DNA from: Parapedobacter defluvii
GTDB lineage: Bacteria; Bacteroidota; Bacteroidia; Sphingobacteriales; Sphingobacteriaceae
Length of the DNA stretch: 54,891 nucleotides
Direction of reading: 5' to 3'
Assembly: GCF_014642075.1 (NCBI RefSeq)
Contig: NZ_BMIK01000025.1
Span: 1 to 54,891, forward strand
Every line of letters starts with the position of its first letter. The first letter of the stretch is position 1. The notes below the pieces were generated by a model. That model did no database searches. It was not told where the DNA came from and was given only the letters and a program-made list of their open reading frames with translations. This document shows positions 23,581 to 32,693 of the stretch, in pieces. The translations under genes and the position numbers were made by a program.

Positions 23581-24960
23581 ATGGCTAAAGCAAAGACTAC
23601 TTATTTTTGTCAAAACTGCGGATACGAATCGCCCAAATGGCTGGGTAAATGTCCCTCCTGTAACGAGTGGAATACCTTTGTGGAGGAGTTGGTAGAGAAG
23701 CAAGCTTCACGGGTGCCCGATTGGCGCGTGGTGCCGAGTGCTGTGAAACGGTCAAGCAAGGCAGCGGCTATTCACGAAATCATCCAAGCGGAAGAAGATC
23801 GCAGGGCGACACCCGATAGGGAACTGAACCGGGTATTGGGAGGGGGAATTGTGCCGGGATCGTTGGTTCTGATCGGCGGCGAACCCGGGATCGGCAAGTC
23901 GACGCTCATGCTCCAATTGGCACTCAATATGCCAAATACCAAAACGTTATACATATCGGGTGAAGAAAGCGAACAACAACTAAAGATGCGAGCCGAACGG
24001 CTCGTCCAGGCGTCTAAGGCCAATTGTTACATTTTAACGGAAACGGCCACACAAAATATCTTCAAGCAGATTGCGGCGCTGGAGCCGCATTTGGTTATCA
24101 TCGACTCGATACAGACGCTGCACTCCTCACAGATTGATTCGGCTCCCGGCAGCGTTTCCCAAGTACGGGAATGTACAGCAGAACTGCTCCGCTTTGCCAA
24201 AGAAACAAACATACCGGTGTTTATCATCGGGCATATCACCAAAGATGGAGCCATTGCGGGGCCGAAAGTACTGGAACATATGGTGGATACGGTCTTGCAG
24301 TTTGAAGGCGATCGGCACCACGTATACCGCATGTTGCGTGCGGTTAAGAATCGATTCGGATCAGCCTCCGAACTGGGTATTTATGAAATGCAGGGGACCG
24401 GCCTCCGGGAGGTCTCGAACCCCTCGGAGATCTTACTCTCACAACGTGAGGAAAGCATGAGCGGCATTGCGATTGCGGTACTATTGGAAGGACTACGGCC
24501 CATGCTGATTGAAGTGCAGGCCTTGGTGAGCACTTCTGCATACGGTACTCCCCAACGTTCTTCCACGGGGTTTGATACCCGGCGGATGAATATGCTGCTG
24601 GCTGTACTCGAAAAGCGCTTCGGATTCCGGTTGAGTGCACAGGATGTTTTTCTGAACATCGCCGGTGGCATACGTGTGGAAGATCCGGCCATCGACCTGG
24701 CAGTCATCGTTGCCCTGATCTCATCGCAGCAGGATATACCGGTTCCGGCAACCGTTGCCTTTGCAGGGGAAGTGGGGTTATCTGGCGAAATACGTGCCGT
24801 TAACCGTATCGAACAGCGTATTGCGGAGGCAGAGAAACTCGGTTTTGAAACCATTTACATCTCCAAATACAACACCAAGGGGCTGGACGGCAGCAAGTAT
24901 GGGATACGTATCAAAGCAGTAGCTAAGGTAGAAGCGGTTTTTCAGGCGGTTTTTGGCTAA
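23581..24960 (+). CDS. radA: DNA repair protein RadA (Sms)
   Basis: This 459-aa protein is a RecA-like branch migration helicase in recombination repair. It has the N-terminal zinc finger CQNCGYESPKWLGKCPSC, Walker A GGEPGIGKST, the RadA-specific KNRFG motif (KNRFGSASELGIYEM) and a C-terminal Lon-protease-like domain. It follows the serine hydrolase after 8 bases, probably co-transcribed. Its stop codon nearly touches that of the convergent yccF gene. Confidence 0.97.
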   Translation: MAKAKTTYFCQNCGYESPKWLGKCPSCNEWNTFVEELVEKQASRVPDWRVVPSAVKRSSKAAAIHEIIQAEEDRRATPDRELNRVLGGGIVPGSLVLIGGEPGIGKSTLMLQLALNMPNTKTLYISGEESEQQLKMRAERLVQASKANCYILTETATQNIFKQIAALEPHLVIIDSIQTLHSSQIDSAPGSVSQVRECTAELLRFAKETNIPVFIIGHITKDGAIAGPKVLEHMVDTVLQFEGDRHHVYRMLRAVKNRFGSASELGIYEMQGTGLREVSNPSEILLSQREESMSGIAIAVLLEGLRPMLIEVQALVSTSAYGTPQRSSTGFDTRRMNMLLAVLEKRFGFRLSAQDVFLNIAGGIRVEDPAIDLAVIVALISSQQDIPVPATVAFAGEVGLSGEIRAVNRIEQRIAEAEKLGFETIYISKYNTKGLDGSKYGIRIKAVAKVEAVFQAVFG

Positions 24961-24961
24961 T

Positions 24962-25330
24962 TTAGTTGATAGCTTTGCCGAAAGGTGTGAAGGCCAAGGC
25001 CATCAGCTTGAAATGCTGCCTTCCGAAGGGAATGCCGATGATCGTAATGCAGAGCAATAAGCCAAATACAAAATGGGTGAGGGCAACCCATATTCCGCCG
25101 AAAACAATCCAAAGGATATTCATGAGTGTGTACAGACATCCTGTGCTGGAGGGGGTATGGGTAACGACGGTACCAAAGGGCACCAACGAAGCGATAGCTA
25201 GCTTGAATAATTGCACACCAAAGGGAATGCCGACAATGGTGAGGCAGAGCAATAGCCCGCCGATGAGGTATTCCAGAAAAATGAGGAAACCGCCAAAAAT
25301 GATCCAAATGAGGTTGCCCAGGAGATTCAT
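24962..25330 (-). CDS. yccF: YccF-family inner-membrane protein
   Basis: This 122-aa membrane protein consists of two copies of a YccF unit (IFGGFLIFLEYLIGGLLLC with TIVGIPFG, then VFGGIWVALTHFVFGLLLC with TIIGIPFG). Each has membrane segments. Function is unknown in the family. It starts 3 bases after the hisS stop and may be co-transcribed with hisS. Confidence 0.93.
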   Translation of the reverse strand: MNLLGNLIWIIFGGFLIFLEYLIGGLLLCLTIVGIPFGVQLFKLAIASLVPFGTVVTHTPSSTGCLYTLMNILWIVFGGIWVALTHFVFGLLLCITIIGIPFGRQHFKLMALAFTPFGKAIN

Positions 25331-25333
25331 TTT

Positions 25334-26719
25334 TTACGACGTTAAAAAAGTAAACAGCTTCAGCTCATCCAGTTTCCGTTGTTCGCCTGACTGCATATCT
25401 TTCAATGAAAAGACACCGCTTTGTATTTCTTCCTCGCCGATGAGGACCACATAGGGTATTTTTTTTGCGTCGGCATAAGCCAATTGTTTTTTCAGCTTGG
25501 CCGAAGCTGGATATATTTCAGCGGCGACCCCCGCCCCGCGCAGTTTTTGCAACAGCGGCAAGGCATACAATTCAGTAAGTTTATCGAAATTACTGAACAA
25601 TACCCTGGTAGATTGTACGGTACTGGTAGGAAATAACTCCAGTTCTTCCATCACATCATAAATGCGGTCTGCACCGAAAGAAATCCCTACGCCGGTAAGA
25701 CCTTTTAGGCCAAACATACCGGTCAGGTCGTCGTAACGCCCCCCCCCCCCGATACTTCCCATCGTCACCTCGTTGGTTTTTACCTCAAAGATGCAACCCG
25801 TATAATAATTAAGACCTCTGGCGAGGGTGATGTCGAGGTCTATAAAACGGTTGAGCGGATCGGTATGTGCGGTCATTTTTTCTACATAACCCAGCACGAT
25901 TTCGATTTCGTCGATGCCTCGCATTCCAATGGCGGAGGAAGCAAGCGTATCTTTTAATTGATCAATTTTTACGGCAACAGGGCCTTCCAACTGCATAATG
26001 GGCCGTAGTTTTTCGAGGTCCTCGTCTGAAAACCCCCGCTCCAGTAACTCCCTATCGACTCCCTCAACGCCGATTTTGTCCAGTTTGTCGATGGCCACCG
26101 TCATGGGAACGAGCAGTTGGGGTTTGCCCAGCACATCGGCAATACCTGATAATATTTTGCGGTTGTTGAGTTTGATGGTGAAATCCATCAATCCCAGGTT
26201 GGTCAACGCCTCGTGATAAATGAGGATAAATTCGGCTTCATTGAGCAGGCTCTCTGAGCCGACCACATCCACATCGCATTGATAAAATTCCCGATAACGC
26301 CCCCGTTGTGGCCTGTCGGCCCGCCAAACGGGTTGAATTTGGAAACGTTTGAATGGCAGGGTAATTTCATGTTGGTGCATCACCACGTAGCGCGCAAAGG
26401 GAACCGTGAGGTCATAGCGCAATGCTTTTTCACTGATATGTGGAGTTAAGGGGGTTGAGGCCCTTTCAGTCAACAGGTCGGCCGGTGCTTTGGCTAAGTA
26501 ATCACCGGAATTCAGGATCTTGAAGATCAGCTTATCTCCTTCGTCTCCATATTTGCCGGTAAGCGTTTGAAGGTTTTCAAAAGAGGGGGTCTGGATTTCG
26601 CGATAGCCGTATTTGGTGAAGACTGTTTTGAGCGTATGGAAGATGTAGTCGCGTTTTTCCATCTCCGTGGGAGAAAAATCGCGTGTGCCTTTTGCCAATG
26701 AGGGTTTCACTATTGCCAT
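25334..26719 (-). CDS. hisS: Histidyl-tRNA synthetase
   Basis: This 461-aa class II synthetase charges tRNA-His. Motif 2 is FQIQPVWRADRPQRGRYREF, and a histidine-binding glycine loop IGGGGRYDDL is present. The loop is encoded by twelve consecutive G on the coding strand (plus-strand C run 25739-25750), a site prone to replication slippage and assembly error; the frame is intact here. A TACCTTTG box ends 4 nt before the ATG, implying a leaderless mRNA. Confidence 0.97.
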   Translation of the reverse strand: MAIVKPSLAKGTRDFSPTEMEKRDYIFHTLKTVFTKYGYREIQTPSFENLQTLTGKYGDEGDKLIFKILNSGDYLAKAPADLLTERASTPLTPHISEKALRYDLTVPFARYVVMHQHEITLPFKRFQIQPVWRADRPQRGRYREFYQCDVDVVGSESLLNEAEFILIYHEALTNLGLMDFTIKLNNRKILSGIADVLGKPQLLVPMTVAIDKLDKIGVEGVDRELLERGFSDEDLEKLRPIMQLEGPVAVKIDQLKDTLASSAIGMRGIDEIEIVLGYVEKMTAHTDPLNRFIDLDITLARGLNYYTGCIFEVKTNEVTMGSIGGGGRYDDLTGMFGLKGLTGVGISFGADRIYDVMEELELFPTSTVQSTRVLFSNFDKLTELYALPLLQKLRGAGVAAEIYPASAKLKKQLAYADAKKIPYVVLIGEEEIQSGVFSLKDMQSGEQRKLDELKLFTFLTS

Positions 26720-26723
26720 GGCA

Positions 26724-26731
26724 CAAAGGTA
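26724..26731 (-). promoter_or_regulatory. -7 box of hisS, leaderless geometry
   Basis: Minus-strand TACCTTTG fits TAnnTTTG exactly and is followed by TGCC and the hisS ATG. With the usual start point 5-7 nt after the box, the mRNA would begin at or next to the start codon. Confidence 0.6.
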
Positions 26732-26784
26732 AGGATAGAAATCAGAAGTAGGAAGGATGAGGTATGAAATACGAGGTGGTTTGT

Positions 26785-26823
26785 GGTCGGTGATCGGCGG
26801 TGGGTGGTCAGTGATCGGTGGTC
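26785..26823. repeat. Degenerate GTGATCGG repeat
   Basis: Repeats of the type GGTCGGTGATCGGCGG / GGTCAGTGATCGGTGG lie between hisS and rnc. They are the reverse complement of the repeat family seen at 15619-15702. Confidence 0.6.
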
Positions 26824-26853
26824 AGTTCGCAAAAATGCAAAAAAGTTAACCAA

Positions 26854-27585
26854 TTAAAGCACATTCAGTACTTCACAGGCTTTTTCGGCGGCTATCTTTT
26901 CCGCACTCTTTTTGTTATAATCACGTCCGGTACCGCATACTTCACCGTCTATTACGGCATCGATGGTAAAGATTTTAATGCTATCACCTTCGGCATTTTC
27001 AGTCTGCACAAAACTTACCTCTTTGCCCACCTGTTGGCACCATTCGATCAACCGGCTTTTGAAATTGGTTTCGGTTTCTTCCAGTATTTGGATGTCGACG
27101 TGCGGCTTAATAATGCGGCTAATCAGAAAATTTTTGGTAAATAAGTAGCCCTTATCCAGGTATATGGCGCCAATGAGGGCCTCGAATGCGTCGCCTAGCA
27201 ATGACCCCTGTTTATTGGGGTAGTTGATCATGCGGGCATCGTATTGAATTAGTTCATTAAGTCCCAGCTTCCTGGAAAGCTGGTTGAGGTGTGCCCGGCT
27301 CACAATTTTTGAGCGCATTTCGGTAAGAAAACCTTCGCCCTTATAAGGATATTTTTTAAAAAGCAGATCGGCAACGACGGAACCCAATACAGCATCTCCT
27401 AGAAATTCCAATCGTTCGTTGCTGTTTTTTGTACCGTCTTTTACAGGTACCGCCACCGATTTATGCCGGAATGCCAGCTGGTACAGGTGCAAATTACCCG
27501 GTACAAAACCAAGTAAGTTCTTCAGCGCCCTTACGTATCGGCGATGGGATGAAAAATGCAGTTTATAAATATTCAAAATAGGCAT
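26854..27585 (-). CDS. rnc: Ribonuclease III
   Basis: This 243-aa enzyme cuts double-stranded RNA in rRNA processing and decay. The catalytic signature NERLEFLGDAVLG and a C-terminal double-stranded-RNA-binding domain (about the last 70 residues, with KKSAEKIAAEKACEVL) are present. The ATG at 27585 follows the fabF stop by 14 bases; the TTG at 27597 is a weaker choice. It is the last gene of acpP-fabF-rnc. Confidence 0.95.
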   Translation of the reverse strand: MPILNIYKLHFSSHRRYVRALKNLLGFVPGNLHLYQLAFRHKSVAVPVKDGTKNSNERLEFLGDAVLGSVVADLLFKKYPYKGEGFLTEMRSKIVSRAHLNQLSRKLGLNELIQYDARMINYPNKQGSLLGDAFEALIGAIYLDKGYLFTKNFLISRIIKPHVDIQILEETETNFKSRLIEWCQQVGKEVSFVQTENAEGDSIKIFTIDAVIDGEVCGTGRDYNKKSAEKIAAEKACEVLNVL

Positions 27586-27599
27586 CTGATGCCCCAAAT

Positions 27600-28853
27600 T
27601 TAAGCTTCGAATTTCTTAAAAATGACGGTGGCGTTGTGCCCACCAAACCCGAAGGTATTGCTCATGGCCGCGTTAACCTGCCGATTCTGCGCTTTGTTGA
27701 ATGTGAAGTTTAGTTTCGGATCGAGGGTTGGATCGTCCGTGAAGTGATTGATAGTAGGAGGAACTACATCATTTTTCACCGCCAGTATAGAGGCAATAGA
27801 CTCCACAACTCCAGCAGCACCCAATAGATGGCCTGTCATGGATTTTGTAGAGCTGATGTTTAGCGCATATGCATGATCGCCAAATAACTCTAAAATCGCC
27901 ATGATTTCACTGGGATCTCCCACAGGGGTAGATGTTCCATGTACATTGATGTAATCAATAGCTTCCTTGGTGAGCCGTGCGTCTGTTATAGCATTTGTCA
28001 TTGCCAGTCGGGCTCCAAGGCCTTCGGGATGTGATGCCGTGATGTGATAGGCGTCTGCACTCATGCCTCCCCCCACCAATTCGGCATAAATTTTTGCACC
28101 ACGGGCTTGTGCGTGTTCTAAGCTTTCCAATACGATAGCCCCTGCGCCTTCACCCGCAACAAAACCGTCCCGGTCTTTATCAAAAGGCCTGGAGGCGGTT
28201 TGCGGATCGTCGTTACGCGTGGATAGTGCGTGCATGGCATTGAACCCGCCGATACCCGCTTCATTGATAATCGCTTCCGAGCCACCACTGATGATAATGT
28301 CAGCGTATCCAGTCCGGATATAATTCAAGGAATCAATCAATGCATGTGTAGACGAGGCACAAGCCGATACGGTGGAAAAATTAGGGCCATGTAGCCCATG
28401 TCGCATGGATATGTGTCCGGGGGCAATATCCAGGATCATTTTTGGAATAAAAAAGGGATTGAAACGGGGTGTTCCATCTCCGTTTGCAAAATTGGTCACT
28501 TCATCCAAAAATGTTTTCAGACCGCCGATGCCTGACCCCCATATTACACCAATCCGGTTGGTATCCAATTTATCGAATGCCAGCGATGCATCTGCTATCG
28601 CTTCATCCGTTGCTGCCAATGCATAATGTACAAATGGATCTACTTTTCGGGCTTCCTTGCGCTCCATGAAATCCTCGGCGTTGAATCCTTTCACCTCACA
28701 AGCGAAACGGGTCTTGAACTTTGACGCGTCAAACTTAGTGATAGGAGCAGCGCCGCTTACCCCTTTGATCAGATTGTCCCAAAATACCGGAACAGTATTT
28801 CCAATAGGAGTAAGCGCACCTAACCCTGTTACTACTACTCTTTTAAGCTCCAT
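27600..28853 (-). CDS. fabF: Beta-ketoacyl-ACP synthase II
   Basis: This 417-aa elongating condensing enzyme of fatty acid synthesis has its catalytic cysteine in VSACASSTHA and the two histidines in HGTSTPVGD and SMTGHLLGAAG. The length matches FabF. It is the middle gene of the acpP-fabF-rnc operon, 27 bases after acpP, and acts on acyl-ACP made with the neighbour gene's carrier protein. Confidence 0.97.
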   Translation of the reverse strand: MELKRVVVTGLGALTPIGNTVPVFWDNLIKGVSGAAPITKFDASKFKTRFACEVKGFNAEDFMERKEARKVDPFVHYALAATDEAIADASLAFDKLDTNRIGVIWGSGIGGLKTFLDEVTNFANGDGTPRFNPFFIPKMILDIAPGHISMRHGLHGPNFSTVSACASSTHALIDSLNYIRTGYADIIISGGSEAIINEAGIGGFNAMHALSTRNDDPQTASRPFDKDRDGFVAGEGAGAIVLESLEHAQARGAKIYAELVGGGMSADAYHITASHPEGLGARLAMTNAITDARLTKEAIDYINVHGTSTPVGDPSEIMAILELFGDHAYALNISSTKSMTGHLLGAAGVVESIASILAVKNDVVPPTINHFTDDPTLDPKLNFTFNKAQNRQVNAAMSNTFGFGGHNATVIFKKFEA

Positions 28854-28880
28854 TTAGTATGATTGGCCTAATGAATTTAG

Positions 28881-29117
28881 TTAGTTAACGTTTTTTTCTA
28901 AGTAAGCGATGGCTTGTCCTACCGTGCTGATCGTTTCAGCTTGATCATCGGGGATAGCTACGTTGAATTCCTTTTCAAATTCCATGATCAACTCTACGGT
29001 GTCAAGTGAATCCGCGCCCAGATCATTGGTGAATGAAGCCTCCGGGGTCACTTCGTTTTCGTCTACACCTAGCTTTTCAACGATAATTGCTTTAACTCTT
29101 GATGCGATATCAGACAT
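28881..29117 (-). CDS. acpP: Acyl carrier protein
   Basis: This 78-aa acidic carrier holds growing acyl chains on a phosphopantetheine arm attached to the serine in [16 protein letters not shown] place the start at the ATG at 29117 (MSDIASRVK), the family-standard N-terminus; the upstream in-frame ATG would add residues that look non-coding. It leads the acpP-fabF-rnc operon. A 270-base divergent gap separates it from the next plus-strand gene; no clear promoter was found in it. Confidence 0.97.
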   Translation of the reverse strand: MSDIASRVKAIIVEKLGVDENEVTPEASFTNDLGADSLDTVELIMEFEKEFNVAIPDDQAETISTVGQAIAYLEKNVN

Positions 29118-29389
29118 GATTTTATAGTTTAATTGTTTAATAAATCTGTGCAAAGAAAAATAAATTTCGGCAAATAGTAAAACGTTTTTGATTTTTAGAA
29201 TATTATTCAGATTCGTCCCTTGAAACTCAATTATCGTTTTTATATCAAAGATTTAGCGCAATCTTAAAAAAGATGGGCTGACCTCTCATTTATCCTTATA
29301 TAAATGCCTTACCCTTCTTTTTGTTTTTGTAATTTTTTGCTGTATTATTCTATTTTAATTGCAGCAAAGAAACCGATCAAATTGCTTTA

Positions 29390-29857
29390 ATGCAAGCAAA
29401 TTTATCTAAGTTTGCGCTGAATATAGAAAATACTTTGAATAAAGTTACATTAAAATATGAATTAGACCTCGATTTTGTCTTGATTGCCATTACCTCTTCT
29501 TTAAAAGACTATCGTCTGTGCTACTTTATCAACAAAGTTTCGGGGTTAAGGTTGAGCAAAGCCGAAGATCATGAAATATGGATGCCGCCTCCGGTAGGGA
29601 AGGCTTTTTTTAGTCGTTACGCCGATTTCTCGGAAGCATTCGATACGGAATATTACCTGTTGGCAAACAAAGCCGCTGATGGCGGATTTTTGATTCCGGA
29701 GATGCGGCACTCGGACTATTTTTTATTGATCCGGAATTTTATTGACGAAGAGGACTTAGCTGCCTTGCAAGATGCCATCGCGGAGATTCCCGAAGTAGTG
29801 GTGGCCAGCGAAATATCCCCACAAAAATTGAAATCCAAAGAAAATCTAATATTTTAG
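29390..29857 (+). CDS. IPExxxVDY-family protein
   Basis: This 155-aa protein has the family's namesake motif as IPEMRHSDY near residue 105. The family is a Bacteroidota-specific protein of unknown function, regularly encoded just before pyruvate kinase, as here (69 bases upstream of pyk). No signal peptide or membrane segment is seen. A promoter could not be placed with confidence in the 270-base gap upstream. Confidence 0.85.
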   Translation: MQANLSKFALNIENTLNKVTLKYELDLDFVLIAITSSLKDYRLCYFINKVSGLRLSKAEDHEIWMPPPVGKAFFSRYADFSEAFDTEYYLLANKAADGGFLIPEMRHSDYFLLIRNFIDEEDLAALQDAIAEIPEVVVASEISPQKLKSKENLIF

Positions 29858-29926
29858 CGCCGTATTTACCAAAGTGTATCAATCACACACCATAGAATAA
29901 GAAGACAATAAACAAAACGATATTAA

Positions 29927-31360
29927 ATGGAAAAGGTTCAAAAGCGAACTAAGATAGTGGCTACGCTAGGTCCCGCGTCGGCAAAAAAAGAAGTATTAAC
30001 CAGCATGATTGCCAAAGGAGTCGACGTATGCCGGCTTAATTTCTCGCACGGTAGCCAGGAGGATCACCTTAAGATGATTTATACCATCCGCGAAATCAAT
30101 CAGGAGTACAATACCAATATCAGTATTTTAGCGGATTTACAGGGTCCCAAGATCCGCATCGGGAAGATGAAGGAGGGCGGTGCGGTGCTTCTGAATGGTG
30201 CGCAAGTTGAAATTACGACGAGTGAGCTGATCGGCGACGAGTCCCGGATATACATCACCTACGAAAATTTCCCGAAAGATGTAAAGGAAGGAGAAATCAT
30301 CTTATTAGATGATGGTAAAATCCAATTGCGGGTGTTGCGCTCCAACCTGAATGACACCGTTTGGTGTGAAGTTGTACATGGAGGTGTGTTAACATCGCGT
30401 AAGGGCGTAAACCTTCCCAACACCAAAGTTTCCATACCCAGTCTTACGGAGGAAGATTTGGATAACTTGAATTTTGTACTTCAATACGATGTGGAGTGGA
30501 TCGGGATGTCTTTTGTGCGTACGGCTGAAGATATCACGCGCCTTAAGGAAATTATTAAGTCCAAAGGTAAATTTGCCCAGGTTATCGCAAAAATCGAAAA
30601 GCCGGAAGCCATTGATAACATCGATTCCATCATTGCCGCTACCGATGGGATCATGGTAGCCCGGGGAGACCTCGGTGTGGAAATGCCCATGGAAGACGTA
30701 CCGGTACTTCAAAAGATGATTGTCAGGAAATGCCGTAACGCGTCCAAACCTGTAATCATCGCCACTCAAATGCTGGAAAGCATGATTACTACCCCCCGCC
30801 CTACACGTGCGGAAGTAAATGACGTAGCTAACTCGGTATTGGATGGTGCAGATGCGGTCATGTTGAGTGGTGAGACTTCGGTGGGAGAATTTCCCGAGAT
30901 CGTGATTGAAACCATGAGCAAAATCATCGTACATGTGGAGCAGACTTCTTATCCCTATTACAGCTCCAAGAAATCTGAACACGAGGGCACCGAATCCATG
31001 ATACCTGATGCGATTTGTGGTTCATCGGTATACCTGGCTGAAAAGACGGGAGCCTCTGCGATTGTTGCGATGACTTACTCGGGTTATACCGCTTTCGAAA
31101 TATCCAGCTACCGGCCCAATGCAGACATTTATATCTTTACCGGTAACCGGGTATTGTTAAACACGCTCACCCTATTGTGGGGGGTTAAGACATTCTATTA
31201 CGATAAATTCGAGAGTACCGATGGTAGTATCCACGATGTAAATACATTGCTGAAATCGAAAAAATTGGTGCAACCGGGGCAGATCGTTATTAATACAGCG
31301 TCCACACCGCTGCATAAAAAAGGCAAAACCAATACCATCAAAGTAACCGAAATGGAATAA
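29927..31360 (+). CDS. pyk: Pyruvate kinase
   Basis: This 477-aa enzyme makes pyruvate and ATP from phosphoenolpyruvate, the last step of glycolysis. Family signatures are KIEKPEAIDNIDSI, MVARGDLGVEMP and ATQMLESMI, with the N-terminal CRLNFSHGS. Length is normal. Probably transcribed with the IPExxxVDY gene. Confidence 0.98.
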   Translation: MEKVQKRTKIVATLGPASAKKEVLTSMIAKGVDVCRLNFSHGSQEDHLKMIYTIREINQEYNTNISILADLQGPKIRIGKMKEGGAVLLNGAQVEITTSELIGDESRIYITYENFPKDVKEGEIILLDDGKIQLRVLRSNLNDTVWCEVVHGGVLTSRKGVNLPNTKVSIPSLTEEDLDNLNFVLQYDVEWIGMSFVRTAEDITRLKEIIKSKGKFAQVIAKIEKPEAIDNIDSIIAATDGIMVARGDLGVEMPMEDVPVLQKMIVRKCRNASKPVIIATQMLESMITTPRPTRAEVNDVANSVLDGADAVMLSGETSVGEFPEIVIETMSKIIVHVEQTSYPYYSSKKSEHEGTESMIPDAICGSSVYLAEKTGASAIVAMTYSGYTAFEISSYRPNADIYIFTGNRVLLNTLTLLWGVKTFYYDKFESTDGSIHDVNTLLKSKKLVQPGQIVINTASTPLHKKGKTNTIKVTEME

Positions 31361-31426
31361 CACATTAGGTAAAAATAAAATATTTCCGGCTTGGGTAGCG
31401 TTGATATACTATAAACAGGTAGAGTC

Positions 31427-32155
31427 ATGCGTTTACTCAGTGTCCCCGAGCGACTTGCAACGCCTATACAAGCGTTGTTTTATACCCTTACAAACCGAGA
31501 AAAAGCCCAGCTGATGCGCTTAAAAATGCATCAGCTGACCTACTTGGCGGCAAAAGATCTGTTCAACCTCTATTATACCGCCAAAGCGGTGGAACGTTCA
31601 GGGGTGCAAGGACTATTTATTGAGACAGGGGTTGCTTTGGGAGGTTCGGCCATCGCCATTGGGTGGGCAAAGCAAAAGCAAAGAGAGTTTAGGTTATATG
31701 ATGCATTTGGATTGATTCCGCCTCCTTCCGAAAAAGACGAAGCCGATGTACACATGCGATATGAAGAAATCAAAAGTGGAAAATCGAAGGGACTGGGCAA
31801 ACACCTCTATTATGGGTATGTAGAAAATCTTCAAGCGGTTGTTACCGCCAATTTAGCAAAATACGGTTTACCCATTGAAACCAATCACATTAAATTGATC
31901 AACGGATATTTTGAAGACACGCTCTACATCAGCGAACCGGTTGCTTTTGCGCACATTGATTGCGATTGGTATGCATCGGTTATGAGTTGTTTGGTACAGA
32001 TTGAACCTAATCTGGTACCGGGAGGTAAGATCGTTTTCGATGATTATTACGATTGGTCGGGGTGCCGCATAGCGGTCGACGAATATTTTAGTGATAAAAG
32101 TGGCTACGATTTCGCGACCAAAGGCCGGAAACTCCACGTTACGAGGAGCGCTTAA
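31427..32155 (+). CDS. TylF/MycF-type methyltransferase
   Basis: This 242-aa protein resembles the macrocin O-methyltransferase family (TylF), S-adenosylmethionine-dependent enzymes that methylate sugars. Seen are FIETGVALGGSA (SAM binding), the AHIDCDWYASVMSCL segment with likely metal-binding acidic residues, and GGKIVFDDYYDWSGC. The substrate is unknown; no other sugar-natural-product genes lie nearby. Confidence 0.85.
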   Translation: MRLLSVPERLATPIQALFYTLTNREKAQLMRLKMHQLTYLAAKDLFNLYYTAKAVERSGVQGLFIETGVALGGSAIAIGWAKQKQREFRLYDAFGLIPPPSEKDEADVHMRYEEIKSGKSKGLGKHLYYGYVENLQAVVTANLAKYGLPIETNHIKLINGYFEDTLYISEPVAFAHIDCDWYASVMSCLVQIEPNLVPGGKIVFDDYYDWSGCRIAVDEYFSDKSGYDFATKGRKLHVTRSA

Positions 32156-32158
32156 TAA

Positions 32159-32491
32159 CTAGTTCGGCATTAGCTGTTTTGCCCGATCTTTCTCTTCCCA
32201 TTTACGTCCATATTTTTTAGGCAGCTGCGCGGTGCTGTCTGTGGGGTGACGTAGAATAAAAGGGCCAGTGTATGCATTCGGTATGGGCACACAATTATCA
32301 CCCCTATACGCATTGGGCATGGAAACACAGTTGTCACCGCGATAGCCATTTGGCATGGGATGAGTGGAAAATACCGAATCAGTAAGTGGCACGCGGGTGC
32401 GTAGCTGTTTCACTTTCGTGCTGTCTTCCTGGCCGAATGCCATTGCAGCAGGACCCAGCATGGTAACCAGGATGATAAAAAGCCGTTTCAT
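32159..32491 (-). CDS. Small secreted protein with short peptide repeats
   Basis: This 110-aa protein starts with a signal peptide (MKRLFIILVTMLGPAAMAFG). The mature part contains two near-identical 12-residue repeats MPN(G/A)YRGDNCV and a third partial copy IPNAYTGPF. Function is unknown. The repeated cysteine could matter in disulfide bonding. It converges with the TylF-like gene, with stop codons 3 bases apart. Confidence 0.65.
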   Translation of the reverse strand: MKRLFIILVTMLGPAAMAFGQEDSTKVKQLRTRVPLTDSVFSTHPMPNGYRGDNCVSMPNAYRGDNCVPIPNAYTGPFILRHPTDSTAQLPKKYGRKWEEKDRAKQLMPN

Positions 32492-32693
32492 TGGAAAACT
32501 ATTTATTTTTTTGCTTTATCGAATCTGCACGTTGTTGCACTGTACCCTAAGCGCCGGCGTGGCAGGTTTCATGTAGATTACGAAATTGGTATATCAAAAG
32601 TAGCGAAAAAAAACAGCATTGCGCCGTAACTCGCCTTGTTAAAATATGTTAAATGCTGCTTTTTGCTTCCAAGCTTATGTATTTTTGTATGGG

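Noticed and set aside
25739-25750. Frameshift or pseudogene in hisS at the poly-C run
   Set aside because: The reading frame runs through intact with all expected motifs on both sides.
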